From contig NZ_JACEGD010000012.1 in the NCBI RefSeq assembly GCF_016031635.1, forward strand, positions 1-64,000: 64,000 bases of DNA, written 5' to 3'. Of the stretch, positions 7,697-16,324 are shown in pieces. Position numbers and translations under genes: made by a program. This DNA is from Bradyrhizobium diversitatis (GTDB lineage: Bacteria > Pseudomonadota > Alphaproteobacteria > Rhizobiales > Xanthobacteraceae). The stretch's first letter is position 1, and the number at the start of each line of letters is the position of its first letter. The notes beneath the pieces were generated by a model. The model was not told the origin of the DNA and made no database searches. It worked only from the letters and a program-made list of their open reading frames with translations.

Positions 7697-8218
7697 TCAG
7701 TGAAGGATCTGACCCCGAGCGGATTCGAGCTGCTCGGTTTTTGGGAGCGACCGGCGCGACGGCCTGGCCGTCGAGGCCTGCGCGTCCAGGTAGCAGGGCT
7801 TGTACATGGCCTCGAGCTGCTTGCCCCTCAGGAAGAGCATGCGTGGGGTAAGCCCGCCGCGCTGGCCGATCCAGCGCTTCACCTGCGAGGGATACATCGC
7901 ATAGAGCATCTGGGTTGCTTCGGGATTGGTGATGGCGCGGCCGTTGGAGCCGAAATCCCAGGCGGCGTGGAAGCCGAGCGTCGCATGCGAGGTCACGCAG
8001 ATCCGGTCGTGCGGGATTGCGCCGAGGACGATGGTGCAGGCGGAGGCGCAGAGGCCGTCGATGATGACCGTCTCGCCCGATTGCCTGAGGTCCTGGTATT
8101 TGTCGACGTAGGTTCCAATCCGGCCGCCGCGGTCATCCGCGATCCGAACCACCGCGTGAGAAGCCCCCATGCCCGCGATCAGGACAACCGCCGCAAGCAA
8201 TCCCGTCAGAAACTTCAT
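7697..8218 (-). CDS. Exported ClpP/crotonase-fold-like hypothetical protein
   Basis: About 173 residues. A signal peptide (MKFLTGLLAAVVLIAGMGAS, cleavage near AVV) is followed by VIIDGLCASACTIVLGA and ATLGFHAAWDF. A Ser in a small-residue loop plus a His about 30 residues later resembles the Ser/His arrangement of periplasmic ClpP-fold proteins (COG3904-like), but catalysis is inference. ATG 8218 was chosen because the signal peptide starts there; the 16 upstream in-frame residues are polar and unlike a leader. The C-terminus is basic and rich in Arg/Ser. Single gene, divergent from the FAD dehydrogenase. Confidence 0.75.
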   Translation of the reverse strand: MKFLTGLLAAVVLIAGMGASHAVVRIADDRGGRIGTYVDKYQDLRQSGETVIIDGLCASACTIVLGAIPHDRICVTSHATLGFHAAWDFGSNGRAITNPEATQMLYAMYPSQVKRWIGQRGGLTPRMLFLRGKQLEAMYKPCYLDAQASTARPSRRSLPKTEQLESARGQILH

Positions 8219-8481
8219 TGTCCCCGCCCCAGCGAATTCGAATCTGCGTGTCAGGTGGTGATGCACAGCTAGCGTCTGTCGTAACCAAGGTTTTGTCTAG
8301 GCAGCCCGGCGCGATCAAAACAAATTCAAATCCAGTGTTGCGTCCGCGCTGCACTCGGCCGGTCTCTATCCCAAAGCGGAACAAGTTAATGAGGACTTAC
8401 GCGCCGCACCCTTGATCTCAGTTGCAACCGCTGGCTTCAATCCCGGGCAACTACAGGGGGGAACTCATGGAGGGGACATGC

Positions 8482-10140
8482 ATGGCTGAGGAAACGGACG
8501 TCATCGTCGTCGGCGCGGGACTGTCGGGCCTCGTTGCCGCCACCGAGATCGCCGACGCGGGCAAGCGCGTGATCGTCGTGGACCAGGAAGGCGAGCAATC
8601 GCTCGGCGGGCAGGCGTTCTGGTCGTTCGGCGGATTGTTCCTGGTCGATTCGCCGGAGCAGCGCCGGCTCGGCATCAAGGACTTCTTCGACTTGGCCATG
8701 CAGGACTGGCTCGGCACCGCTGGCTTCGACCGCGACGAGGATTTCTGGCCGCGAAAATGGGCCGAGGCCTATGTGGCGTTCGCGGCCGGCGAGAAGCGGG
8801 GCTGGCTGCGCGCGATGGGCCATCGCATCTTCCCCGTGGTCGGCTGGGCCGAACGCGGCGGCTATGACGCGATGGGCCACGGCAATTCGGTACCGCGATT
8901 CCATGTCACCTGGGGCACTGGCCCCGGCATCGTCGAGCCGTTCGAGCGCCGCGCGCGCGAGGCTGCCAAGGGCGGCCGGCTGAGCTTCAGGTTCCGCCAT
9001 CGTGTCGATGCGCTCTCGATCACCAATGGCACCGTGGATGGCGTCAGCGGCGCCGTCCTTGCGCCCGACACGATCGAGCGCGGCAAGAGCTCCTCCCGCA
9101 ACGTCGTCGGCGAGTTTGCACTGAAGGCGCAGGCCGTGATCGTCGCCTCAGGCGGCATCGGCGGCAATCATGAGCTGGTGCGGCAGAACTGGCCGAACCG
9201 GTTGGGTGAGCCGCCGAAATTCATGATCTCCGGCGTGCCCGAGCATGTCGACGGCCGCATGATCGGCATCACGGAAACGACCGGCGCGCGGCTGATCAAT
9301 CGCGACCGGATGTGGCACTATGTCGAGGGCATCCAGAATTGGAATCCGATCTGGCCGCGCCACGGTATCCGCATCCTGCCCGGGCCGTCCTCGATGTGGT
9401 TCGACGCCACGGGCACGCGGCTGCCGGTGCCGCTGTTCCCGGGCTCCGACACGCTCGGCCAGCTCAAATACATCATGTCCACGGGGTATGATTATTCCTG
9501 GTTCATCCTGACCCAGAGCATCATCAAGAAGGAGTTCGCGCTGTCGGGCTCGGAGCAGAACCCCGACCTGACCGGCAAGAGCTGGCGCATGACCTTGCGC
9601 CGTGCCACCAACAAGGGCGCGCCGGCGCCGGTGGAGGCGTTCAAGAGCCATGGTATCGACTTCATCGTCCGCGACAAGCTCGATGACCTCGTTGCGGCCA
9701 TGAACAAGCTCGCCGGCAGCGATCTCCTGAGGCTCGAGCACATCAAGATGCAGATCGAGGCGCGCGACCGCGAGATCGCCAATCCCTACGTCAAGGACGC
9801 GCAGGTCATGAACATCCACAATGCGCGCCGCTACATCGGCGACAAGTTGATCCGCACCGCCTCCCCGCACCGCATCCTCGATCCCGCGCATGGGCCGCTG
9901 ATCGCGGTGAAGCTCAACATCCTCACCCGCAAGACGCTGGGCGGCTTCGAAACCGATCTCGACTCCCGCGTGTTCGGGGAGGAGGGCCGCGTCATTCCCG
10001 GCCTCTACGCCGTCGGCGAGGCCGCCGGCTTCGGCGGTGGCGGCATGCATGGCTACCGCTCGCTGGAGGGCACTTTTCTTGGCGGCTGCCTGTTCTCGGG
10101 CCGCAATGCGGGCCGTGCCGCCGCCAAGGCGGTGGGTTAG
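8482..10140 (+). CDS. FAD-dependent dehydrogenase (fumarate reductase/ketosteroid dehydrogenase-like)
   Basis: A 552-residue flavoprotein. The ADP-binding Rossmann motif is VVGAGLSGLVAATE at the N-terminus, followed by the acidic end VVDQEGEQSLGGQA. VIVASGGIGGNHEL and the C-terminal FAD motif PGLYAVGEAAGFGGGGMHG, then LEGTFLGGCLFSGR, match the FAD_binding_2 family that includes 3-ketosteroid dehydrogenases and flavocytochrome c. The substrate cannot be assigned. Two starts compete: ATG 8467 (after AGGGGGG) and ATG 8482 (GGAGGGG, 6-base spacer); I favour 8482. The next gene starts 4 bases after its stop. Confidence 0.88.
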   Translation: MAEETDVIVVGAGLSGLVAATEIADAGKRVIVVDQEGEQSLGGQAFWSFGGLFLVDSPEQRRLGIKDFFDLAMQDWLGTAGFDRDEDFWPRKWAEAYVAFAAGEKRGWLRAMGHRIFPVVGWAERGGYDAMGHGNSVPRFHVTWGTGPGIVEPFERRAREAAKGGRLSFRFRHRVDALSITNGTVDGVSGAVLAPDTIERGKSSSRNVVGEFALKAQAVIVASGGIGGNHELVRQNWPNRLGEPPKFMISGVPEHVDGRMIGITETTGARLINRDRMWHYVEGIQNWNPIWPRHGIRILPGPSSMWFDATGTRLPVPLFPGSDTLGQLKYIMSTGYDYSWFILTQSIIKKEFALSGSEQNPDLTGKSWRMTLRRATNKGAPAPVEAFKSHGIDFIVRDKLDDLVAAMNKLAGSDLLRLEHIKMQIEARDREIANPYVKDAQVMNIHNARRYIGDKLIRTASPHRILDPAHGPLIAVKLNILTRKTLGGFETDLDSRVFGEEGRVIPGLYAVGEAAGFGGGGMHGYRSLEGTFLGGCLFSGRNAGRAAAKAVG

Positions 10141-10143
10141 ATC

Positions 10144-11061
10144 ATGCTGCGATGGATGCGCATCGCGGCGCTGGCCGCTTCATTGGCGGCAGCTTCATCT
10201 GCATCCGCCGTTACGATCGACGTCAACGGTGTGAAGCGGTCCTACACCGCGCAACTGCCGGCCAAGAGGCCTGCACCGCTCGTAATCGTGCTGCATGGCA
10301 AGACCCAGCGCGGTGCCGACATGATCACGCGGACGGCCTGGCCGCAGGTTGCAAAGCGCGAGGGCCTGGCCGTGGTCTTTCCGGACGGGCTCAACAATGC
10401 GTGGGCGGACGCGCGAACGAAGGCCGGGCCCGCCCTGCGTGGACCGCCGGCGGGGACCGATGACGTCGCCTTCATCGCAAAGCTCGTCGAGAAGCTGGTG
10501 GCCGACGGCACGGCCGATGCAAGGCACGTCTTCATCGCGGGCATCTCCAATGGCGGCGCCATGGCGATGACCATGGCCTGTGCGCGCGCCGATTTGTTTG
10601 CGGCAGCTGCGAGTGTGATCATGAATCTCACCGACGAGGCCGCCGTCACGTGCCATCCGTCGCGGCCGGTCCCGATGCTGCTCATGAACGGCACCGCCGA
10701 CCTGCTGGTCCCCTACGGCGGTGGACACGGAACGAGCTATTTTGCCGCAGACGGATTCTGGTCGACCGACGAGACGCTGGCGTTCTGGCGCAGGCTCAAT
10801 GGCTGCGAGACCGACGACGCCGAGACGACTGATTTGCCGGACAGGGCGCCCGCAGACCATTCCACGGTCACGCGGATCTCCTCACGCTGTCCCCGGGGGC
10901 ACGACGTCGTGCTCTATCGTGTCAACCATGGCGGCCATCGCGTGCCCGGATTTTCTCCGGATGCCCGCTTCCCGAAGGTCGCCGCCGGCCTGCTGGGGCC
11001 GCAGAACGCTGACATCGACGCTGCCGAGACGATCTGGACGTTCTTCAGCCGGTTTCCGTAA
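10144..11061 (+). CDS. Secreted PHB-depolymerase/feruloyl-esterase-like hydrolase
   Basis: A 305-residue alpha/beta hydrolase of the LpqC/polyhydroxybutyrate depolymerase-like family. Signal peptide LAASLAAASSASAVT is near the N-terminus. The oxyanion strand is APLVIVLHGKTQRGADM, the nucleophile elbow is GISNGGAMAM, the acid lies around MNGTADLLVPYGGG, and the His is in NHGGHRVPG. Such enzymes hydrolyse esters of hydroxy acids or plant feruloyl esters; which one is not determinable. It begins 4 bases after the FAD dehydrogenase stop, so the two are probably co-transcribed. Confidence 0.9.
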   Translation: MLRWMRIAALAASLAAASSASAVTIDVNGVKRSYTAQLPAKRPAPLVIVLHGKTQRGADMITRTAWPQVAKREGLAVVFPDGLNNAWADARTKAGPALRGPPAGTDDVAFIAKLVEKLVADGTADARHVFIAGISNGGAMAMTMACARADLFAAAASVIMNLTDEAAVTCHPSRPVPMLLMNGTADLLVPYGGGHGTSYFAADGFWSTDETLAFWRRLNGCETDDAETTDLPDRAPADHSTVTRISSRCPRGHDVVLYRVNHGGHRVPGFSPDARFPKVAAGLLGPQNADIDAAETIWTFFSRFP

Positions 11062-11184
11062 AGCAACGCTTGCATCGGCGGCGACCCATCCGCCGCATGC
11101 GTGCCCGGCCACGCATGCGTGCCCGGGGTGGCAGAGCGCGAGGTGCTGGGCTAGACAGGGCCGCCATTCCACCAGGAGATCCCA

Positions 11185-11535
11185 ATGAGCATTCAGCGTT
11201 TTGAAACCGGTCCGCGCATGAGCCAGGTCGTCGTGCACGGCAACACCGTCTATCTCGCCGGCGTCGTCGCGAACAAGGCGGCCGGCGAAAGCGTGACGAA
11301 GCAGACCCAGGACATCCTGGCGACCATCGACGGCCACCTCGCCAAGGCCGGCACCGACAAGTCGAAGCTGCTGTCGGCAACGATCTACATCACCGACATG
11401 AAGACCTTCGGCGAGATGAACGCGGTGTGGGACGCCTGGGTGTCGCCCGGCAACACCCCGGCGCGCGCCACCGTCGAAGCCAAGCTGGCTGCCCCGCAAT
11501 ACACCGTCGAGATCATGGTGACGGCGGCGAAGTAA
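11185..11535 (+). CDS. RidA (YjgF/YER057c/UK114) family protein
   Basis: A 116-residue single-domain protein. VVVHGNTVYLAGVVAN and AKAGTDKSKLLSATIYITD are hallmark RidA strands; the C-terminal PARATVEAKLAAPQYTVEI carries the conserved Arg that binds the imine carboxylate. RidA proteins hydrolyse reactive enamine/imine intermediates, protecting PLP enzymes, although subfamilies vary. Preceded by AGGAGATCCC. It stands alone between the esterase and the NTF2-like gene. Confidence 0.93.
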   Translation: MSIQRFETGPRMSQVVVHGNTVYLAGVVANKAAGESVTKQTQDILATIDGHLAKAGTDKSKLLSATIYITDMKTFGEMNAVWDAWVSPGNTPARATVEAKLAAPQYTVEIMVTAAK

Positions 11536-11647
11536 TTTTGCGAAAACCTCACGCGCGTTGATGACCTCCGAGGTAATCGATCAACGCGCGTGAACCTTCG
11601 ATAGTCGCGGTCAGCCGGACAACACGGCGCCATCGAAGGAGAGCAGC

Positions 11648-12013
11648 ATGACCGACCCCGTCACCATCGCCCACCGCTACATCGAACTCTGGAACGAGCG
11701 CACGGCCGGCCGGCGCCGCGAGTTGCTCAGCGAAGACTGGACGACGGATGCGCGCTATGTCGATCCCTTGATGAAGGGCGACGGCCGGGACGGCATCGAG
11801 GCGCTGATCGCGGGTGTGCAGCAGCGCTTTCCCGATTTCAGATTCAAGCTGATTGGCGAGCCCGACGGCTATGGCGATCACATCCGCTTTTCGTGGGGAC
11901 TTGGTCCCGATGGCGCCGACAGCCCGATCAAGGGCACCGATTTTGCCGTGCTGAAGGACGGCCGCATCAGAAGCGTGACCGGATTTCTGGACCAAGTTCC
12001 GGCTGGGGCGTGA
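11648..12013 (+). CDS. NTF2/SnoaL-like fold protein
   Basis: A 121-residue protein starting MTDPVTIAHRYIELWNE, with YVDPLMKGDGRDGIEALIAG and FPDFRFKLIGEPD, the usual pattern of SnoaL-like polyketide cyclase/nuclear-transport-factor-2 domains. This fold hosts many unrelated activities, so no reaction is assigned. AGGAGAGCAGC precedes the ATG. Confidence 0.88.
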   Translation: MTDPVTIAHRYIELWNERTAGRRRELLSEDWTTDARYVDPLMKGDGRDGIEALIAGVQQRFPDFRFKLIGEPDGYGDHIRFSWGLGPDGADSPIKGTDFAVLKDGRIRSVTGFLDQVPAGA

Positions 12014-12074
12014 GACCTCGTGCCCTTCTCGCCACAGGCGGATGGGGAATTGCATTCGGACTTTCACAGGAGGT

Positions 12075-12159
12075 CGTCATGCCCGGGCTTGTCCCGGGCA
12101 TCCACGTTCTTCGTGCTGTGTGCAAGGCGTGGATGGCCGGGACAAGCCCGGCCATGACG
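12075..12159. repeat. Palindromic repeat family A, copy 2
   Basis: CGTCATGCCCGGGCTTGTCC...GGGACAAGCCCGGCCATGACG, the same arms as the 6.7-kb copy, separated by a variable loop. Occupies most of the gap between the NTF2-like gene and the helicase gene; nothing else is visible in that gap. Confidence 0.92.
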
Positions 12160-12268
12160 ATGTGGAGACCAGCGTGCCTCAAATGGACAGCGCATCTACG
12201 ATTGCCCTGCCGCGGGCGGGGAGGGCTACCCCTCGACGAAGCCACCCCTACGGCTTACCTGTCATGCC

Positions 12269-14857
12269 GTGCCGCCCCGTATCCTCCAAACATCGGCCGA
12301 GCCGGCCGCGCTGCTGCCGGATCGCTTCCAGGCGTGGTTCGCAGCCCGCGGCTGGTCGCCGCGTGCGCATCAGCTGGCGCTGCTGGAGAAGGCGCGCGAG
12401 GACCGCTCGGCGCTCCTGATTGCGCCGACCGGCGCCGGCAAGACCCTCGCCGGATTTCTGCCGACGCTGGTGGAGCTGTCGGCGCAGTCGGTCAAACGAG
12501 ACGCGGGCTCGAAAAACAACCTCGTCTCCACCGGCCGCAGCGTGCAGCGCGCCGGCGGCCTGCACACCCTCTACATCTCGCCGCTCAAGGCGCTTGCCGT
12601 CGACATCGCGCGCAATCTGGAGCGGCCGATCGCGGAGATGGCGCTGCCGATCAAGGTCGAGACCCGCACCGGCGACACGCCGGTGTCGCGGCGGCAGCGG
12701 CAGCGGCGCTATCCGCCGGACGTGTTGCTGACGACGCCCGAGCAGCTCGCACTGCTGCTCTCCTCCGACGACGCGCCGTTCCTGTTTTCCTCCCTGAAGC
12801 GCATTGTGCTCGACGAGCTGCATGCGCTGGTGACGTCCAAGCGCGGAGATCTGCTCTCGCTCGGGCTGGCACGGCTCTGGCGCCTTGCGCCGCAGATGCG
12901 CGCGATCGGCCTGTCGGCGACCGTGGCCGAGCCGGATCAGCTCGCGCGCTTCCTGGTGCCGCAGCCCGACGGCAAGGAAGCCGCCGCCGACATCGTCGTC
13001 GCCGGCGGTGCCGCGCCGCCCGTGGTCGAGATGCTCGATACGCGCGAGCGGCTGCCCTGGGCCGGCCACAGCGCGCGGCACGCGCTCCCTGAAATCTACG
13101 AGCTGATCAAGGCGAACAAGACCACGTTGGTCTTCGTCAACACCCGCAGCCAGGCGGAAATGCTGTTCCAGAATCTCTGGAGCATGAACGACGACGGCCT
13201 TGCCATCGCGCTGCATCACGGTTCGCTCGACGTCGCCCAGCGCCGCAAGGTCGAGGACGCCATGTCGGCGGGCAGACTGCGCGGCGTGGTCTGCACCTCC
13301 TCGCTCGACCTCGGGGTCGACTGGGGCGATGTCGATCTCGTCGTCAATATCGGGGCGCCCAAGGGCTCCTCGCGCCTGATGCAGCGCATCGGCCGCGCCA
13401 ATCACCGACTCGACGAAGCCTCGCGGGCGGTACTGGTGCCGGCCAACCGCTTCGAGGTGCTGGAGTGCCGCGTCGCCATCGATGCCATTGCGGAGAACGC
13501 GCAGGACACGCCGCCCTTGCGCACGGGCGCCCTCGACGTGCTGGCTCAGCATGTGCTGGGCTGTGCCTGCGGGGAGCCGTTCCTTAGCGATGATCTGTAT
13601 GCCGAAGTGCGCACCGCCGCGCCCTACGCCGACCTGTCGCGGCAGGATTTCGACGATGTCGTCGATTTCGTCGCCTCCGGCGGTTACGCGTTGAAGACCT
13701 ATGAGCGCTTCGCCCGCATCAAGCAGGACAAGGAGGGGCGCTGGCGCGTCGCCAATCCAAAGGTGCGGCAGAGCTACCGCATGAATGTCGGCACCATCGT
13801 CGAGGACGACATGCTGAAGGTGCGGCTGGTGCGCTCGCGCGGCGGCGGCCAGGGAAAGGCAGGCGGCTCGACCGGGGTGATCGCGCGCGGTGGCCGGCTG
13901 CTCGGCGAGATCGAGGAAGCCTTCATCGAGGGCCTCAGCCCCGGCGATACCTTCGTGTTCTCAGGCGAGGTGGTGCGCTACGAGGCCCTGGTCGAGGACC
14001 AGGTCTATGTCTCGCGCGCGCACGACAAGGACCCGAAGGTGCCGTCCTATATGGGCGGCAAGTTTCCGCTCTCGACCTATCTCGCCGAGCGCGTGCGCCG
14101 GCTGCTCGACGACGGCCGCGCATGGGGCGGCTTGCCGGAGCAGGTGCGCGACTGGCTGTCGCTGCAGAAGGACGTCTCGCGCGTGCCGGCGGTGCGCGAG
14201 CTCCTGGTCGAGAGCTTCCCACGCGCCAACAAGCATTATCTGGTCTGCTATCCCTTCGAGGGGCGTCTCGCGCATCAGACCCTCGGCATGCTGCTGACGC
14301 GCCGGCTGGAGCGCGCCCGCGCGCGGCCGCTCGGCTTCGTCGCCAACGAATATGCCGTGGCGATCTGGGCGCTCGGCGATCTCTCCTTCATGATCCGGGA
14401 CGGCCGGATTGACCTCGACGCGCTGTTCGACCCTGATATGCTCGGCGACGACCTCGAGGCTTGGCTCGCCGAATCCGCGCTGATGAAGCGCACGTTCCGC
14501 AACTGCGCCATCATCTCCGGCCTGATCGCGCGCCGCCACACCGGCGAAGAGAAGAGCCGCCGTCAGGTGCTGTTCTCGACCGACCTCGTCTACGACGTGC
14601 TGCGCAAGCACCAGGCCGACCACGTGCTGCTGCGCGCCGCGCGTGCCGATGCCGCCACCGGCCTGCTCGACCTGCGCCGTCTCGGCGACATGCTGGCCCG
14701 AATCCACGGCCGCATCACGCACTGGGAACTCGACCGCGTCTCCCCGCTGGCAGTTCCCGTAATGCTGGAAATCGGCCGCGAGTCAGTCTATGGCGAAGCT
14801 GCAGACGAGCTCCTGGCCGAAGCGGCCGACGAACTCGTCAAAGAGGCGATGTCGTAG
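12269..14857 (+). CDS. Ligase-associated DEXH-box DNA helicase (Lhr-like)
   Basis: An 862-residue superfamily 2 helicase. Walker A is APTGAGKT (52-59), motif II is DELHAL (182-187), motif III is LSATVAEPDQ, motif IV covers TTLVFVNTRSQAE, and motif VI is MQRIGRANHR. The remainder is the extended Lhr-type C-terminal region. The ligase-associated subfamily partners with an ATP-dependent DNA ligase, an exonuclease and PdeM in bacterial damage repair. PdeM follows here; ligase and exonuclease do not. The start is GTG 12269, with no in-frame ATG nearby. There is a 158-base spacer with a repeat before pdeM. Confidence 0.95.
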   Translation: MPPRILQTSAEPAALLPDRFQAWFAARGWSPRAHQLALLEKAREDRSALLIAPTGAGKTLAGFLPTLVELSAQSVKRDAGSKNNLVSTGRSVQRAGGLHTLYISPLKALAVDIARNLERPIAEMALPIKVETRTGDTPVSRRQRQRRYPPDVLLTTPEQLALLLSSDDAPFLFSSLKRIVLDELHALVTSKRGDLLSLGLARLWRLAPQMRAIGLSATVAEPDQLARFLVPQPDGKEAAADIVVAGGAAPPVVEMLDTRERLPWAGHSARHALPEIYELIKANKTTLVFVNTRSQAEMLFQNLWSMNDDGLAIALHHGSLDVAQRRKVEDAMSAGRLRGVVCTSSLDLGVDWGDVDLVVNIGAPKGSSRLMQRIGRANHRLDEASRAVLVPANRFEVLECRVAIDAIAENAQDTPPLRTGALDVLAQHVLGCACGEPFLSDDLYAEVRTAAPYADLSRQDFDDVVDFVASGGYALKTYERFARIKQDKEGRWRVANPKVRQSYRMNVGTIVEDDMLKVRLVRSRGGGQGKAGGSTGVIARGGRLLGEIEEAFIEGLSPGDTFVFSGEVVRYEALVEDQVYVSRAHDKDPKVPSYMGGKFPLSTYLAERVRRLLDDGRAWGGLPEQVRDWLSLQKDVSRVPAVRELLVESFPRANKHYLVCYPFEGRLAHQTLGMLLTRRLERARARPLGFVANEYAVAIWALGDLSFMIRDGRIDLDALFDPDMLGDDLEAWLAESALMKRTFRNCAIISGLIARRHTGEEKSRRQVLFSTDLVYDVLRKHQADHVLLRAARADAATGLLDLRRLGDMLARIHGRITHWELDRVSPLAVPVMLEIGRESVYGEAADELLAEAADELVKEAMS

Positions 14858-14898
14858 ACTGCTGTAGCGATGTTTTTTGGGGGCTCAATTCTCTCCAC

Positions 14899-15021
14899 GT
14901 CATGCCCGGGCTTGTTCCGGGCATCCACGTCCTTGTCTCTGCGGCAAGAACGTGGATGGCCGGGCCTTCGCCGCGCCGAAGCCGCTTCGGCCGCGCAGGC
15001 GGGACAAGCCCGGCCATGACG
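14899..15021. repeat. Palindromic repeat family A, copy 3 (expanded loop)
   Basis: Arms CGTCATGCCCGGGCTTGTTC and GGGACAAGCCCGGCCATGACGG flank an extra segment with GCCTTCGCCGCGCCGAAG and CTTCGGCCGCGCAGGC. The same expanded form occurs at 56856-56980. The terminal ATG of the right arm is the likely start codon of pdeM. Confidence 0.92.
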
Positions 15022-15714
15022 GAGAATCTGGCGGTATCGATAACTTCGACGCGGCACGTTGACGTCGCAGGCATCGCGCTGCACGCCGATCTCTCCGGCG
15101 CGCTGTTCTGGGAAGAGCATCGCCTGCTCGTCGTCTCCGACCTGCATCTGGAAAAGGGTTCGAGTTTCGCTATGCGCGGCGTGCTGCTGCCGCCTTACGA
15201 TACCTTCGCGACGCTCGGCCGGCTCGCCGCCGTCATCGCCCGCCATGATCCGCGGATCGTCGTCGCGCTCGGTGACAGCTTTCATGACCGCACCGCGCAT
15301 GAGCGCCTGTCGCCCGACGATCGCAATGCCGTCGCGGCGCTCCAGGGCGGCCGCGACTGGATCTGGATCTCAGGCAATCACGATCCCATGCTGCCGCGCG
15401 ATCTCGGCGGCACCGTCGCGGACGAGGTCACGATCGGCCCGATCACCTTCCGCCACGAGCCGACCGGCGCAAGTGGCGAGATCGCCGGCCATCTGCATCC
15501 GAAGGCGCGCGTCTCCGCGCGCGGTCGCTCGATGGAGCGCCGCTGTTTTGCCAGTGACGGGATGCGTGCCGTGATGCCCGCCTTCGGCGCCTATGCCGGC
15601 GGCCTCAGCATCCGCGACGCTGCCTTCGCCAGGATCTTTCCGAAGAACGGCTTCGTCGCCCATCTGCTCGGCGACCGTCGGGTCCATGCCATCGCGGCCT
15701 CGCGCTGCTATTGA
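15016..15714 (+). CDS. pdeM: Ligase-associated DNA-damage-response endonuclease PdeM
   Basis: A 232-residue calcineurin-like phosphoesterase. Metal-binding motifs are VVSDLHLEKG, ALGDSFHD, SGNHDP and the His-rich GEIAGHLHPKA. The ligase-associated PdeM subfamily is named for its neighbourhood with ATP-dependent ligase and Lhr-type helicase, and is thought to process damaged DNA ends. The only sensible start is ATG 15016, which is part of the family A repeat; no strong ribosome binding site precedes it, and the much longer in-frame extension overlaps lhr. Its transcript is presumably shared with lhr. Confidence 0.9.
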   Translation: MTENLAVSITSTRHVDVAGIALHADLSGALFWEEHRLLVVSDLHLEKGSSFAMRGVLLPPYDTFATLGRLAAVIARHDPRIVVALGDSFHDRTAHERLSPDDRNAVAALQGGRDWIWISGNHDPMLPRDLGGTVADEVTIGPITFRHEPTGASGEIAGHLHPKARVSARGRSMERRCFASDGMRAVMPAFGAYAGGLSIRDAAFARIFPKNGFVAHLLGDRRVHAIAASRCY

Positions 15715-15831
15715 GACGTCGTCGCGCCTCGGAACAAATTAAGAACACTTTAGCAAGTCTTTGATATATCATTGTGATTCGGTGCTTTGCCGACACAATA
15801 TCTAGCGTCTGTCCGACTTTGCGAGGACTAC

Positions 15832-16263
15832 ATGTCCACCGTTGCCTTCGACCAATTTGCCCTTACCCGGATCGCCGATTTCGCGCGCTCGCTGTCACGG
15901 CTGCACCAGGCGGCCCGGCGCTATGCCGTCGATGACGACCAGTTCGATCGCGAATTCAACGCGGTGTGCCAGTCGATCTGGGGCTACACCATAGACGACA
16001 TCAGCGACGATCTGTTCTCGACCGAGGATCATCAGTTTCTCGACACGTTGGACGAGGCTCATGCGCGCATCTTCGCGGCCGAGCAGGGTTACGACCTTGT
16101 CGACGAAGCGGGCATGCTGACCGATTGGTGGGGCTTTTGCTGGATGATCTTGGCCGAGAAGCGCGGCCTCTTGACGCCGGAAAACCGCGCCGCCGCGCGC
16201 GCGGCGATCGAGGAGAAATATCTGGCAGCGCCGAACGTGATCGGGGTGATTATCGGGAGGTGA
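15832..16263 (+). CDS. Uncharacterised acidic protein
   Basis: A 143-residue product, MSTVAFDQFALTRIADFARS..., with a strongly acidic centre (YTIDDISDDLFSTEDHQFLD) and aromatic DWWGFCWMILAEKRG. No signal peptide, membrane segment or recognised domain. I chose ATG 15832 after GCGAGGACTAC. The upstream 60 bases (TTAAGAACACTTTAGCAAG, TTGATATATCATTGTG) are unusually AT-rich for this genome, suggesting a real promoter. Flanking genes face different processes, so context gives no function. Confidence 0.75.
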   Translation: MSTVAFDQFALTRIADFARSLSRLHQAARRYAVDDDQFDREFNAVCQSIWGYTIDDISDDLFSTEDHQFLDTLDEAHARIFAAEQGYDLVDEAGMLTDWWGFCWMILAEKRGLLTPENRAAARAAIEEKYLAAPNVIGVIIGR

Positions 16264-16324
16264 CGGCCGTGCCCCGGACAAAGCGCAGCGCGCCACGCGA
16301 TGCGCCGCCGTCCGGGACACGAGA

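Noticed and set aside
11893..13092. A 399-codon plus-strand ORF between the NTF2-like gene and lhr
   Set aside because: It crosses a palindromic repeat and is out of frame with both genes; composition is Arg/Ala-rich without motifs.
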